Shown here piece by piece: positions 1 through 7,422 of a DNA stretch of 14,317 nt (positions within the stretch are counted from its first letter, which is position 1; each line of letters opens with the position of its first letter). Origin of the DNA: Gemmatimonadaceae bacterium (lineage in GTDB: Bacteria > Gemmatimonadota > Gemmatimonadetes > Gemmatimonadales > Gemmatimonadaceae); contig JANYKY010000181.1 of the NCBI GenBank assembly GCA_025357975.1, positions 1 through 14,317 on the forward strand. Reading direction: 5' to 3'. The translations under genes were made by a program, and so were the position numbers. The notes under the pieces were generated by a model, which worked only from the letters and a program-made list of their open reading frames with translations, did not search any database and was not told the origin of the DNA.

Positions 1-1
1 G

Positions 2-1858
2 AGAATCGGGTTCACGTATACGTACGGTATGCAGCAGAACGCTCCAGCACTCGGAAGCATACGCGGCGGGTTCGGCGAGTTTCGCGGCAAGGCTCCGTCG
101 CAGCTCTTCGCATCGGCTGCAGACGCGAACGGACTGGTGAACGCGCAGTCGCAGATCATCTGCGTTGGCTCGTCGGTTCCGATTCCGGACTGGAATACTT
201 ATTCGGGCGATCCCTCGCAGGTTCCGACGTCGTGCAACGGCGAGACACAGTTCGCGAATACCCGAAGGAACGTCACGGTCTTCAGCGACAATTTTCAGGC
301 GCCGCGCGCATGGCGCAGCTCGCTTGGCGTGACGCGGCGATTCGCTGAGCGTTACAACTTGTCCGTCGACGCCAATTATTCGCGCGGAGTTGCGCAGACC
401 AGCGCGCAGGATCTCAATCTCGATACTAATCCAAAATTCTCGCTCGCAAGCGAAGGCGGCAGGCCGGTTTATGCGCCGGTCACTTCCATCGTGCCGCGGA
501 CTGGCGCCATCTCGCTGACCGGCTCACGACTTCAGCCGCGATTCGGCGTCGTTAGCGAAGTGAACTCCAATCTGAACTCCGATTCGAAGCAATTGACCTT
601 CAGTTTCCAGGGCATAACGACCAAGGCGATTTTGTTCAACGCGTCGTACACCTACACGCGTTCCACCGACGAGGCGCAGGGGCTGTCGACGTTCGGCGGA
701 TTTGGAGGCGGAGGGTTTGGCGGAGGTGGATCGGGGGCGTCAACTGCCGGCAATCCCAATCGTGCGGAGCGTGCGACAAGCGATCAGGAGCGGCGCCATT
801 CGCTGATGGGAACTATCACGTGGCCGATCAAGCCAGCCTTCGAGCTCACGGCAATCGCGCGGCTGACTTCCGGCGGCTTCTTCACGCCGTTGGTTAGCGG
901 CGACGTTAACGGCGATGGATTGCGAAACGACCGGCCTTTCATATTCAATCCGCTCTCATCGCCGGATAGCGCGGTGGCCAACGGAATGTCGCGGTTGCTG
1001 GCCTCAGCGCCGGATCGCGCGAAAGAGTGCCTTGTCGCAGAGACGGGCACGATCGCAACTCGGAATAGCTGTTCCGTTCCGTGGTCTACATCGTTCGACA
1101 TGCAGGCGAATATCAAGCCGAGCAGTTTCGGGCTGAAGCGCAATCTCACAATTTCGATAGTCGGTGTTAATACGCTTGCCGGTATCGACAGGCTTCTACA
1201 CGGCAACGACAATCTTCACGGCTGGGGCCAGCCGGTCTTCCCCGACCGCACGCTTCTGTTCGTCCGTGGGTTCGATCCAGCGAGCCAGCATTTCCTATAT
1301 CAGGTCAACGAGCACTTCGGTGCAGCGAACGGAAGTCGGAATGCTTTCCGCGTGCCATTCCAGCTCGCAATTCAGGGACGCCTCGTACTTGGGACAGATC
1401 CCGCTCGTCAGCAGCTAAATGGAGTATTCGGCGGCGGACGCGGCGGAGCGCGCCTGACAGCGGCGGACTTCCGTGAGCGCCTCGCACGCGCGGTGCCGAA
1501 TCCTTTCCGCGAAATTCTGGATCTGAACGACTCTCTCAAGCTCGAGTTGACACCAGAACAGAAAACAAAATTGACCACGCTTGGCGACACGCTTCAAGCC
1601 AAGTCGGACACCATTGTGGGCTCGCTTGCTCAGACTCTTGGTGGAACCGACGCCAGAAATGCTGACCCGCTACAGCTGGGAATGAAGATGCGCGGCAAAA
1701 TCCAGGAAGGCCGTACGCTCGCAACCCAGGCGCTCAAGGATGCGCAAAGCGTTTTGACGCCGGAGCAATGGGCCAAGGTTCCGAACACCATCAAGGAGCC
1801 GTTCCAGCAGCGGCGCGATGGTGGCGGCGAGGGGAGATTCGGGCCTCCGGGGGGTTGA
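2..1858 (+). CDS. TonB-dependent outer-membrane receptor (Oar-like), 3' part, with C-terminal LTPEQ extension
   Basis: The frame is already open at base 2, so this is the C-terminal 618 residues of a longer gene; the Met at 29 is internal. The protein shows alternating aromatic/polar beta-strand segments, long loops rich in Asn, Ser and Gly, and a Gly-rich loop (about 694-750), as in the large TonB-dependent receptors with carboxypeptidase-regulatory domains that are common in Gemmatimonadota and Acidobacteriota. The calcium-like loop DVNGDGLRNDRPF (about 902-940) is typical of these barrels. The likely last barrel strand is FRVPFQLAIQGRLVLG (1348-1395). About 150 further residues follow. They are charged and helical-looking and contain LTPEQ twice (1547-1561 and 1754-1768), resembling the LTXXQ motif of Spy/CpxP periplasmic proteins, before a Gly-rich tail. 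Expected role: uptake or binding of a large ligand at the outer membrane; the ligand is unknown. The plug and TonB box lie outside the window. The receptor fold is well supported, the specificity is not. Confidence 0.85.
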   Translation, partial: RIGFTYTYGMQQNAPALGSIRGGFGEFRGKAPSQLFASAADANGLVNAQSQIICVGSSVPIPDWNTYSGDPSQVPTSCNGETQFANTRRNVTVFSDNFQAPRAWRSSLGVTRRFAERYNLSVDANYSRGVAQTSAQDLNLDTNPKFSLASEGGRPVYAPVTSIVPRTGAISLTGSRLQPRFGVVSEVNSNLNSDSKQLTFSFQGITTKAILFNASYTYTRSTDEAQGLSTFGGFGGGGFGGGGSGASTAGNPNRAERATSDQERRHSLMGTITWPIKPAFELTAIARLTSGGFFTPLVSGDVNGDGLRNDRPFIFNPLSSPDSAVANGMSRLLASAPDRAKECLVAETGTIATRNSCSVPWSTSFDMQANIKPSSFGLKRNLTISIVGVNTLAGIDRLLHGNDNLHGWGQPVFPDRTLLFVRGFDPASQHFLYQVNEHFGAANGSRNAFRVPFQLAIQGRLVLGTDPARQQLNGVFGGGRGGARLTAADFRERLARAVPNPFREILDLNDSLKLELTPEQKTKLTTLGDTLQAKSDTIVGSLAQTLGGTDARNADPLQLGMKMRGKIQEGRTLATQALKDAQSVLTPEQWAKVPNTIKEPFQQRRDGGGEGRFGPPGG

Positions 1859-1865
1859 CGCGGCG

Positions 1866-1945
1866 CGAGGTTTGCCCGTCATAACTGGTTAGCGGGCTTT
1901 GCAGTTTGCCCGTGGAAAGGGGATATTCCCATCCTGCAAACCTCG
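1866..1945. repeat. 10-bp inverted repeat in the gap between the receptor gene and the next operon
   Basis: The 102-base gap 1859-1960 holds a perfect 10-base inverted repeat: CGAGGTTTGC at 1866-1875 and GCAAACCTCG at 1936-1945, with 60 bases between. Inside it, CGGGC and GCCCG can pair around a 10-base loop (about 1893-1912). There is no U-tract after either stem, so this is not a textbook intrinsic terminator. It could be a transcript structure ending the receptor mRNA, or an operator for the genes that follow. No clear -35/-10 promoter pair or Shine-Dalgarno sequence was seen before the ATG at 1961. Confidence 0.45.
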
Positions 1946-1960
1946 TTTCCCGGGTCCAAC

Positions 1961-2635
1961 ATGTTCGGCTGCTTTCGCAGACTTGGCTGTCTCGTAATTC
2001 TCCTCATCCTCGGCGTGTTCGCGTATTTCAACCGCGGCAAGCTCGAGGAGACCTATCGGCGTTATTCCGGCAAGGGCGTGAGTCCTTCGCCTGCCGACGT
2101 TCGGCCTTCGGGTGACTGGGAGCCGCTCACCGGCGACAAGGCGACGCGTGGGCAGCGCGCTGTGGAATCCCTGTCGAGGCAGAGCGGACCAGTGTTCGCA
2201 AACCTGACTCCAGGGGAGGCAGCGTCATACATCTTCCTCGAGGCCGCGAAGCAGCTGCCAGCCTCGTCCGAAAATATCACCTCGGCAATCAGGAATGATC
2301 GCCTCTACGTGCGGGCAAACATCGCTCTCAAGGATTTTGGTGGATCGTCTGCCCTTGGGCCGCTTGCCTACATGCTCGGCGACAGGGATACGGTTGAGCT
2401 TGGGGGGGTCATTCACGTCATCAAGCCTACCGTTGGGGAATTCCTGGTTGAGAGTGTGAAGATCGGCTCCCTGACCATTCCATCAGCGGTTGTTCCGAAG
2501 CTCGTATCGCGCATCAGAAAGGGCGCGATTCCGGACGGCACTTCCCCGAACGGATTGCCGATGAAACTTCCTGCGTATATCGGTGACGTGCGGATTACAA
2601 ACGGGCGAATAGTCGTCTACAAGAACGTTCCGTGA
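1961..2635 (+). CDS. membrane-anchored periplasmic protein of unknown function
   Basis: I do not recognise this 224-residue protein. Residues 1-7 carry Arg residues, residues 8-22 form one hydrophobic helix (LGCLVILLILGVFAY), and the rest is soluble, which suggests a single N-terminal anchor or uncleaved signal with the bulk in the periplasm. Residues 25-75 are polar and look linker-like. The region from about 78 onward (LTPGEAASYIFLEAAKQLP) reads as a mixed alpha/beta domain and ends in a strand pair with the phrase ITNGRIVVYKN, a style seen in lipid-binding or SMP/TULIP-like domains; that resemblance is weak. The ATG is the first plausible in-frame start, and no Shine-Dalgarno sequence is visible. 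The stop overlaps the GTG of the response-regulator gene in a GTGA, so the two are probably co-translated. It could be a sensor-side or envelope partner of that regulator, but nothing in the sequence proves it. Confidence 0.75.
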   Translation: MFGCFRRLGCLVILLILGVFAYFNRGKLEETYRRYSGKGVSPSPADVRPSGDWEPLTGDKATRGQRAVESLSRQSGPVFANLTPGEAASYIFLEAAKQLPASSENITSAIRNDRLYVRANIALKDFGGSSALGPLAYMLGDRDTVELGGVIHVIKPTVGEFLVESVKIGSLTIPSAVVPKLVSRIRKGAIPDGTSPNGLPMKLPAYIGDVRITNGRIVVYKNVP

Positions 2636-3999
2636 ACCGTCGTATTCTCGTAGTCGATGACGAGCAGGGCATACGGGCCGCGCTTGGCCAGCTGCTCGAG
2701 TACGAGGGTTACGAAGTTCATTCCGCGTCGAATGCGTCTGATGGGATAGCCGAATACCAGAAGTGGAAACCGAATCTGGTATTCATGGATGTGAAGATGG
2801 CGGGGATGGACGGCATGGAAGCGTTGAAGAAGATCAGGGAGATCGATCCGCTTGCCACCGTTGTGATGATCAGCGGACATGCGACGATCCGTACTGCCGT
2901 CGAGGCAACGCAGCTTGGTGCGTACGAGATCCTCGAGAAGCCGCTCGATACGGATCGCATTCTCGTCATGCTGCGCAACGTCTTCGATCATATCAATCTT
3001 CGAGAAGAAAATTCACGGCTTCGCAATTTTACCGGTTCGCCTTACGAAATAGTCGGTGATTCGCCCGTCATGCGTGCGCTCGTTGAGAAGATCGACAAAG
3101 TGGGTGCGACACCCGCGCGCGTGTTGATCACCGGTGAGAACGGAACTGGGAAGGAGCTGGTCGCTCGCGCAATCCACCGCGAGTCGCCGAGGAATGGAAA
3201 ACCCTTTGTCGAAGTGAACTGCGCTGCTATTCCGGGCGAGCTCATCGAGAGTGAGCTATTCGGGCACATGAAGGGCTCCTTCACCGGAGCAATCGCCGAC
3301 AGGCCGGGAAAATTCGAGCAGGCAAACAAGGGCACGCTCTTTCTTGACGAGATAGGCGATATGAGCATGAATGCGCAGGCGAAAGTCCTGCGCGTTCTCC
3401 AGGACAATGTCATCACTCGAATTGGTGGATCGAAGCCGATTTCCGTGGACGTACGAGTTCTCGCAGCGACCAACAAGAGTCTCGAGGCTGAAATCGCTGC
3501 AGGTCGCTTTCGCGAGGATCTCTACTACCGGCTCAACGTGATTCCGATTCACGTGGCGCCGCTTCGCGAGCATCGTGAGGATATTCCCGACCTCGTTGCT
3601 CACTTTGTTGGAATGCTCTCTGAGCGTGAGGGATTTATTCCGCGTCGCGTTGGTGAGTCGGCTCTCGAAGGTCTCATGTCACTCGACTGGCCCGGCAACG
3701 TTCGCGAGCTTCGGAACACAGTCGAGCGAATGCTCATTCTCGCGACCGGCCCGGAGCTTACGGCTAAGGACGTCGATCGTCTGGCGGGCGGCCGTATCTC
3801 GGACGATGCGGGAATGGGAAGCCTTACTTCGCTGAAAACTTTTGAGGAATTCAAGGAAGCTGCAGAGCGTGCATATCTGCTCAGCAAGCTACGCGAGTTC
3901 GACTGGAACGTTTCGGAAACGGCGCGCGCTGTCGAGATGCCGCGATCTAATCTTTACAAAAAAATCGAGCGTTACGCTCTTACGCGCGAACACACATGA
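2632..3999 (+). CDS. NtrC/NtrX-type sigma54-dependent response regulator
   Basis: This is a 455-residue cytoplasmic transcription activator with the full three-domain layout. Residues 1-120 are a receiver with the acidic pair VVDDE near residue 10, phospho-acceptor Asp53 (FMDVKM), and the switch residues in ISGHA and EKPL. Residues about 140-370 are an AAA+ sigma54-interaction domain with Walker A GENGTGKE (168-175), the sigma54-contact loop GSFTGA (215-220) and Walker B LFLDE (Asp239, Glu240). An arginine-finger region, FREDLYYRL, follows. Residues about 404-450 are a Fis-type helix-turn-helix (NVSETARAVEMPRSNLYKKI). The IVGDSPVM linker and GENGTGKE wording are closest to NtrX. The contact loop is GSFTGA rather than the consensus GAFTGA, a tolerated variant. 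The GTG start is chosen because it yields the canonical N-terminus and overlaps the previous stop (GTGA). No histidine kinase gene lies in the window. The targets are unknown. Confidence 0.93.
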   Translation: MNRRILVVDDEQGIRAALGQLLEYEGYEVHSASNASDGIAEYQKWKPNLVFMDVKMAGMDGMEALKKIREIDPLATVVMISGHATIRTAVEATQLGAYEILEKPLDTDRILVMLRNVFDHINLREENSRLRNFTGSPYEIVGDSPVMRALVEKIDKVGATPARVLITGENGTGKELVARAIHRESPRNGKPFVEVNCAAIPGELIESELFGHMKGSFTGAIADRPGKFEQANKGTLFLDEIGDMSMNAQAKVLRVLQDNVITRIGGSKPISVDVRVLAATNKSLEAEIAAGRFREDLYYRLNVIPIHVAPLREHREDIPDLVAHFVGMLSEREGFIPRRVGESALEGLMSLDWPGNVRELRNTVERMLILATGPELTAKDVDRLAGGRISDDAGMGSLTSLKTFEEFKEAAERAYLLSKLREFDWNVSETARAVEMPRSNLYKKIERYALTREHT

Positions 4000-5513
4000 C
4001 CTCTGCTCTTACAATGAAAGAATTCAGGAACTTCATCGCTGGCGCCTGGGTGTCACCCGACTCCGGCGAATACTTCGAGAATCGCAACCCTGCCGACCGC
4101 ACCGACTTGATCGGAACGTTTCCACTCTCTGGCGTCACCGACGTTCAGCGGGCGGTCGAAAGTGCAAAGCGCGGCTTTGCTCAATGGCGCGCGACGCCGG
4201 CTCCCGCCCGCGGTGACGTACTGCGGGTCGTCGGTGACCTGATGTCGAAGCGAAAAGATGAAATTGCCGACGCGATGACTCGTGAGATGGGCAAGCCGCT
4301 CACTGAAACGCGCGGCGACGTACAGGAAGGAATCGATACCGCGTATTACGCCGCGAGCGAAGGAAGAAGGCTCTTCGGTCATACAGTGCCGAGTGAGCTG
4401 CGGAACAAGTGGGCGATGAGTTACCGAAGGCCGATTGGAATTGCCGGCCTCATCTGCCCCTTCAATTTTCCACTTGCGATTCCGACATGGAAAATGTTTC
4501 CGGCACTCGTTTGCGGGAACGCGGTGATCTTCAAGCCGGCGGAGGACGTTCCGCATACGGGGACGTTGCTCGTAGAAATTCTGCTTGAGGCAGGTCTGCC
4601 GACCGAAGTAATTCAGCTTGTACACGGCACTGGCGAAGAGGCCGGCGCGGCGATCGTCGCGCACCGCGATATTCCGGTCATCTCCTTTACGGGATCGACA
4701 GAAACCGGAAGTCTCGTCGGTGCCACCTGTGGCCGCATGCACAAGAGATTGTCACTCGAGATGGGCGGAAAAAATGCGCAGATCGTGATGGACGATGCCG
4801 ATCTCGATCTCGCGCTCGAAGGGGCGCTCTGGGGTGCATTCGGCACAACCGGCCAGCGCTGCACGGCGACCAGCCGGCTGATTTTGCAGAAGGGGATTCA
4901 CGACAATTTTCTCGGAATGCTGGTCGACAAGGCAAAGGCGTTAAAGCTTGGCGATGGCAGAAAGTCGGGAACCGATGTTGGCCCGATGATTCATGAGGCA
5001 GCGCTCGCGAAAGTCGAGCGTTACATCGACATTGGACAAGCTGAAGGCAACGACCTGCTCTGTGGTGGCCGGCGTGCCCAGGGCGCGGGGCTGGGCAATG
5101 GCAACTTTTTTGAGCCGACCATTTTCGCGCGTGTCGAGGCCGGCCAGCGTCTCGATCAGGAAGAAATCTTTGGCCCCGTGCTTTCTGTTATTCGCGTGTC
5201 CAGTGCTGACGAAGCGTTCGCGGTAAATAACGGAGTGAAGTATGGATTGTCGTCGTCTATCTACACGACGAATGTGAACGTCGCTTTCCGTGCATTCAAT
5301 GAGCTCGACAACGGCATTACTTATGTCAACGCTCCGACAATCGGCGCCGAGGCACACTTGCCTTTCGGCGGTGTAAAGCAAACCGGAAACGGGCACCGCG
5401 AGGGTGGCTGGCAGGTGTATGAGTTTTTCTCCGAGACAAAGGTCGGTTACGCCGATTTCTCGGGAACGCTGCAGCGCGCTCAAATAGACAATTATCTTGG
5501 AACTCCCAGCTAG
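3996..5513 (+). CDS. NAD(P)+-dependent aldehyde dehydrogenase family protein
   Basis: This 505-residue ALDH-superfamily enzyme oxidises an aldehyde to its acid in the cytoplasm. The catalytic set is complete: the oxyanion-hole Asn157 in CPFNFPLA, the general base Glu255 in LEMGGKN, and the nucleophile Cys289 in TGQRCTA. The cofactor-binding segments FKPAEDVPHTG and FTGSTETG are present, as is the EEIFGPV motif. The C-terminal phrase PTIGAEAHLPFGGVKQTGNG with a tail through LQRAQIDNY suggests ALDHs of the semialdehyde-oxidising kind (alpha-ketoglutaric or aminoadipic semialdehyde, ALDH7-like), but the substrate cannot be read from sequence alone. The first ATG (3996) overlaps the regulator's stop (ATGA). 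A second in-frame ATG at 4014 gives a protein six residues shorter; neither has a clear Shine-Dalgarno sequence, so translational coupling favours 3996. Co-transcription with the regulator suggests a shared regulon. Confidence 0.93.
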   Translation: MTSALTMKEFRNFIAGAWVSPDSGEYFENRNPADRTDLIGTFPLSGVTDVQRAVESAKRGFAQWRATPAPARGDVLRVVGDLMSKRKDEIADAMTREMGKPLTETRGDVQEGIDTAYYAASEGRRLFGHTVPSELRNKWAMSYRRPIGIAGLICPFNFPLAIPTWKMFPALVCGNAVIFKPAEDVPHTGTLLVEILLEAGLPTEVIQLVHGTGEEAGAAIVAHRDIPVISFTGSTETGSLVGATCGRMHKRLSLEMGGKNAQIVMDDADLDLALEGALWGAFGTTGQRCTATSRLILQKGIHDNFLGMLVDKAKALKLGDGRKSGTDVGPMIHEAALAKVERYIDIGQAEGNDLLCGGRRAQGAGLGNGNFFEPTIFARVEAGQRLDQEEIFGPVLSVIRVSSADEAFAVNNGVKYGLSSSIYTTNVNVAFRAFNELDNGITYVNAPTIGAEAHLPFGGVKQTGNGHREGGWQVYEFFSETKVGYADFSGTLQRAQIDNYLGTPS

Positions 5514-5536
5514 AGAATGGCGAGAGGCGGCAGAGA

Positions 5537-6328
5537 ATGGTGAATGAGGAGCGGCGCTCTGCCGCGCTCAACCGCGTGAACGTGCGTCCGTCGAGCACTC
5601 TCGGCTTCGTCTGGGAGTGGTTTCGCTCGGTCGTAATTGCGCTCGTGCTTTTCTTCATCGTCCGCGCCTTTTTTGTGGAAGCGTTCAAGATTCCGACTGG
5701 CAGCATGGAAGGGACGCTCATGGTTGGCGATTTTCTTCTCGTCAACAAGCTCGTGTATGGGGCCGAGGTGCCGTTTACGAACGTCAAGCTGCCTGCGATA
5801 CGCGCTCCGCAGCGCGGAGATGTCATCGTCTTTCAATGGCCGCTGGACAGAACAAAAAATTTCGTGAAGCGAGTGGTCGGTATGCCGGGTGACACGCTCG
5901 AGATGCGCGAGGGCAATCTTGTGCGGAATGGAAAGGTTCAGCGTGAGCGTTACGTATCGCACACGGCTCCTGGCTCTGACGTGTCGGATGAGGAGTTCAA
6001 CTGGCAGCTCGCTTATTTGTTAGGAGCGCAGCACCCGGTCAACGAAGCGCCCCGCTCCCCCATGGCAGTGCAAACTCTGGAAGCGAGTCCGGGATACCAC
6101 CCATCGCGAAACAATTGGGGTCCGCTGGTCGTCCCTAGGGGTAACTATTTCGTTCTCGGCGACAATCGTGATAATTCGCTCGACTCGCGGTACTGGGGAT
6201 TCGTTGCGGACTCACTTGTGCGCGGCCAACCACTAGTTGTCTATTATAGTTACGATCCCGACGGCGCCGTGAAACTCGACTGGCTCACTCGCGTCCGATG
6301 GAAGCGTTTTGGCGAGATGATTCAATGA
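5537..6328 (+). CDS. lepB: signal peptidase I
   Basis: This is a 263-residue type I signal peptidase. It is anchored in the inner membrane and cleaves signal peptides from exported proteins on the periplasmic side. One transmembrane helix spans about residues 31-47. Box B (IPTGSM) gives the nucleophile Ser56, and the box D phrase KNFVKRVVGMPGD gives the general base Lys111. Box E is GDNRDNSLDSR, starting at residue 208 and followed by YWGFV. The single anchor and the length are as in compact Gram-negative LepB proteins. A purine-rich GAGAGG about 9 bases before the ATG can serve as a ribosome binding site. The gene starts 23 bases after the aldehyde dehydrogenase stop and is probably in the same transcript. 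Secreted proteins within this window (the SpoIID-like and Lnb-like products) would be natural substrates. Confidence 0.96.
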   Translation: MVNEERRSAALNRVNVRPSSTLGFVWEWFRSVVIALVLFFIVRAFFVEAFKIPTGSMEGTLMVGDFLLVNKLVYGAEVPFTNVKLPAIRAPQRGDVIVFQWPLDRTKNFVKRVVGMPGDTLEMREGNLVRNGKVQRERYVSHTAPGSDVSDEEFNWQLAYLLGAQHPVNEAPRSPMAVQTLEASPGYHPSRNNWGPLVVPRGNYFVLGDNRDNSLDSRYWGFVADSLVRGQPLVVYYSYDPDGAVKLDWLTRVRWKRFGEMIQ

Positions 6329-6383
6329 ATGTTCCCGGCGCGCCAACTCGGTGGCGGTCGGGCTTGATACCGCGGTCGTAGCG

Positions 6384-6389
6384 AAGGAG
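6384..6389 (+). promoter_or_regulatory. Shine-Dalgarno sequence of rpoD
   Basis: AAGGAG lies 11 bases before the ATG at 6401. It is the strongest ribosome binding site in the window, where most genes instead start inside or next to the previous stop codon. It supports 6401 as the start and implies independent, efficient translation of the sigma factor. The 72-base gap 6329-6400 otherwise shows no convincing promoter or terminator. Confidence 0.7.
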
Positions 6390-6400
6390 CAGCATCAGGT

Positions 6401-7258
6401 ATGGCGGTCTCGGTAAACCGGAAGAGTCAGTACGAAGAAGGGTCGCTGGATCAGTATCTTCGAGATATCAGCATCTATCCGCTGATCACGCGCGAGGAGG
6501 AGGTCACTCTCGCGCAGCGCATTCGCCTGAAAGATCAGGAAGCACTCGACAAGCTGGTGCGCTCGAATCTGCGCTTTGTCGTATCGGTGGCGAAGAAGTA
6601 TCAGAATCAGGGAGTCTCACTCTCTGACCTGATCAATGAGGGCAACCTCGGCCTGATTCGCGCTGCCCATAAATTCGACGAGACCAAGGGCATCAAGTTC
6701 ATCTCGTATGCCGTGTGGTGGATCCGCCAGAGCATTCTTCAGGCGCTCGCGGAACAGTCGCGCATAGTAAGAGTGCCGTTGAATCGGGCCGGCGCTCTGC
6801 ACCGCATCGGAAAGCGCGCGAGCACGCTGCTCCAGGAGCTCGGCCGACAGCCGACGCATCTCGAAATTGCGGAAGGTCTCGACATCACCGAAGAAGAAGT
6901 TGCGAAGACGATGCTGATTTCGCAGGTGCATCTGTCTCTCGACGCGCCGATGACGCCGGGCGAGGACAACCGGCTTCTCGACTATCTCCCGGACACTACC
7001 AATCGCACTCCCGACGAGCAGACGTTCGAGAAAGCTCTGACCGAGGCGATCGAAGAATCTCTGTCAGGCTTGAAGGAGCGCGAATCGAAAATTCTGCGAC
7101 TCTATTTCGGGCTCGATGGAGAAGATCCGATGACACTCGAGGATATCGGGACGCTGCTTGGGATCACGCGGGAGCGGGTGCGGCAGATCAAGGAGAAGGC
7201 GTTGCTCAAGCTGCGGCACAATTCGCGGCGTCGGGCGCTGGAGTCGTTCCTCGGTTAG
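6401..7258 (+). CDS. rpoD: primary-type RNA polymerase sigma factor (sigma70/RpoD family), short form
   Basis: This 285-residue sigma70-family protein directs core RNA polymerase to promoters. Region 1.2 begins near residue 14 (SLDQYLRDI) and continues through ITREEEVTLAQRI. Region 2 includes RSNLRFVVSVAKKYQNQG, LINEGNLGLIRAAHKFD and the -10-binding helix ISYAVWWIRQSILQALAEQ. Region 3 follows. Region 4.2, from about residue 246 (LEDIGTLLGITRERVRQIKE), is the -35-binding helix-turn-helix. Regions 2 and 4 are near consensus for a housekeeping factor. The protein has no region 1.1 and no non-conserved insert between 1.2 and 2, so it resembles the roughly 290-residue RpoD of Bacteroidota rather than the 600-residue proteobacterial form. 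An alternative is a group 2 (RpoS-like) paralogue; the conserved region 2 and the size favour the primary factor. It follows lepB by 72 bases and is followed by the repeat-filled gap. Confidence 0.93.
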   Translation: MAVSVNRKSQYEEGSLDQYLRDISIYPLITREEEVTLAQRIRLKDQEALDKLVRSNLRFVVSVAKKYQNQGVSLSDLINEGNLGLIRAAHKFDETKGIKFISYAVWWIRQSILQALAEQSRIVRVPLNRAGALHRIGKRASTLLQELGRQPTHLEIAEGLDITEEEVAKTMLISQVHLSLDAPMTPGEDNRLLDYLPDTTNRTPDEQTFEKALTEAIEESLSGLKERESKILRLYFGLDGEDPMTLEDIGTLLGITRERVRQIKEKALLKLRHNSRRRALESFLG

Positions 7259-7314
7259 TCGGCCGCTCTTTAACTGCAGTTAGACGCAGAGAACGCAGAG
7301 ACCGCAGAAACTGC

Positions 7315-7328
7315 ATCGATGCATCGAT
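7315..7328. repeat. 14-bp perfect palindrome ATCGATGCATCGAT
   Basis: ATCGATGCATCGAT is its own reverse complement and is followed at once by further CGATCGATCG, giving a run of overlapping ATCGAT/CGATCG sites at 7313-7334. It sits just inside the left arm of the inverted-repeat element. It may be a dimeric-protein binding site or a by-product of the repeat. No function can be assigned. Confidence 0.6.
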
Positions 7329-7368
7329 CGATCGGGCAAGTTCTTCCAGAGCGCTGGCTTCTTTTCTT

Positions 7369-7422
7369 GGTTAAACGACATTCCAGCCCTCAATCGAAGG
7401 CTGAATGTCGTTGGCGTTAACC
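7369..7422. other. strong hairpin in the centre of the rpoD-yajQ gap
   Basis: AACGACATTC (7374-7383) pairs perfectly with GAATGTCGTT (7403-7412). AGCC (7385-7388) pairs with GGCT (7399-7402) after a one-base bulge, leaving a 10-base loop. GGTTA (7369-7373) also pairs with TAACC (7418-7422) across a short bulge. No run of T follows, so it does not look like a classical intrinsic terminator, although it lies about 110 bases after the rpoD stop and may stabilise or end that transcript. A 13-base palindrome CCTCAAGTTGAGG (7421-7433) abuts it. It could instead be the core of a small structured RNA. No promoter could be assigned with confidence. Confidence 0.65.

Noticed and set aside
29..31. ATG at 29 as a true start of the receptor
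   Set aside because: The frame is open through base 2 and the preceding residues (RIGFTYTYG) read as a barrel strand, so the gene begins upstream of the window.
1892..1912. Intrinsic terminator after the receptor gene
   Set aside because: The stem is only five pairs with a 10-base loop and no T-tract follows, so it is not supported as a terminator.
4053..4742. 229-codon open frame on the minus strand
   Set aside because: It is antisense to the intact aldehyde dehydrogenase gene, with no motifs of its own.
7284..7310. CRISPR-like short tandem repeat
   Set aside because: There are three 9-base units with no spacers between them and no cas genes; this is a simple tandem repeat within an inverted-repeat arm.
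6715..7374. 219-codon plus-strand frame overlapping rpoD
   Set aside because: It is the +1 shadow of a well-conserved sigma factor gene, Arg/Ser/Ala-rich and without any motif.
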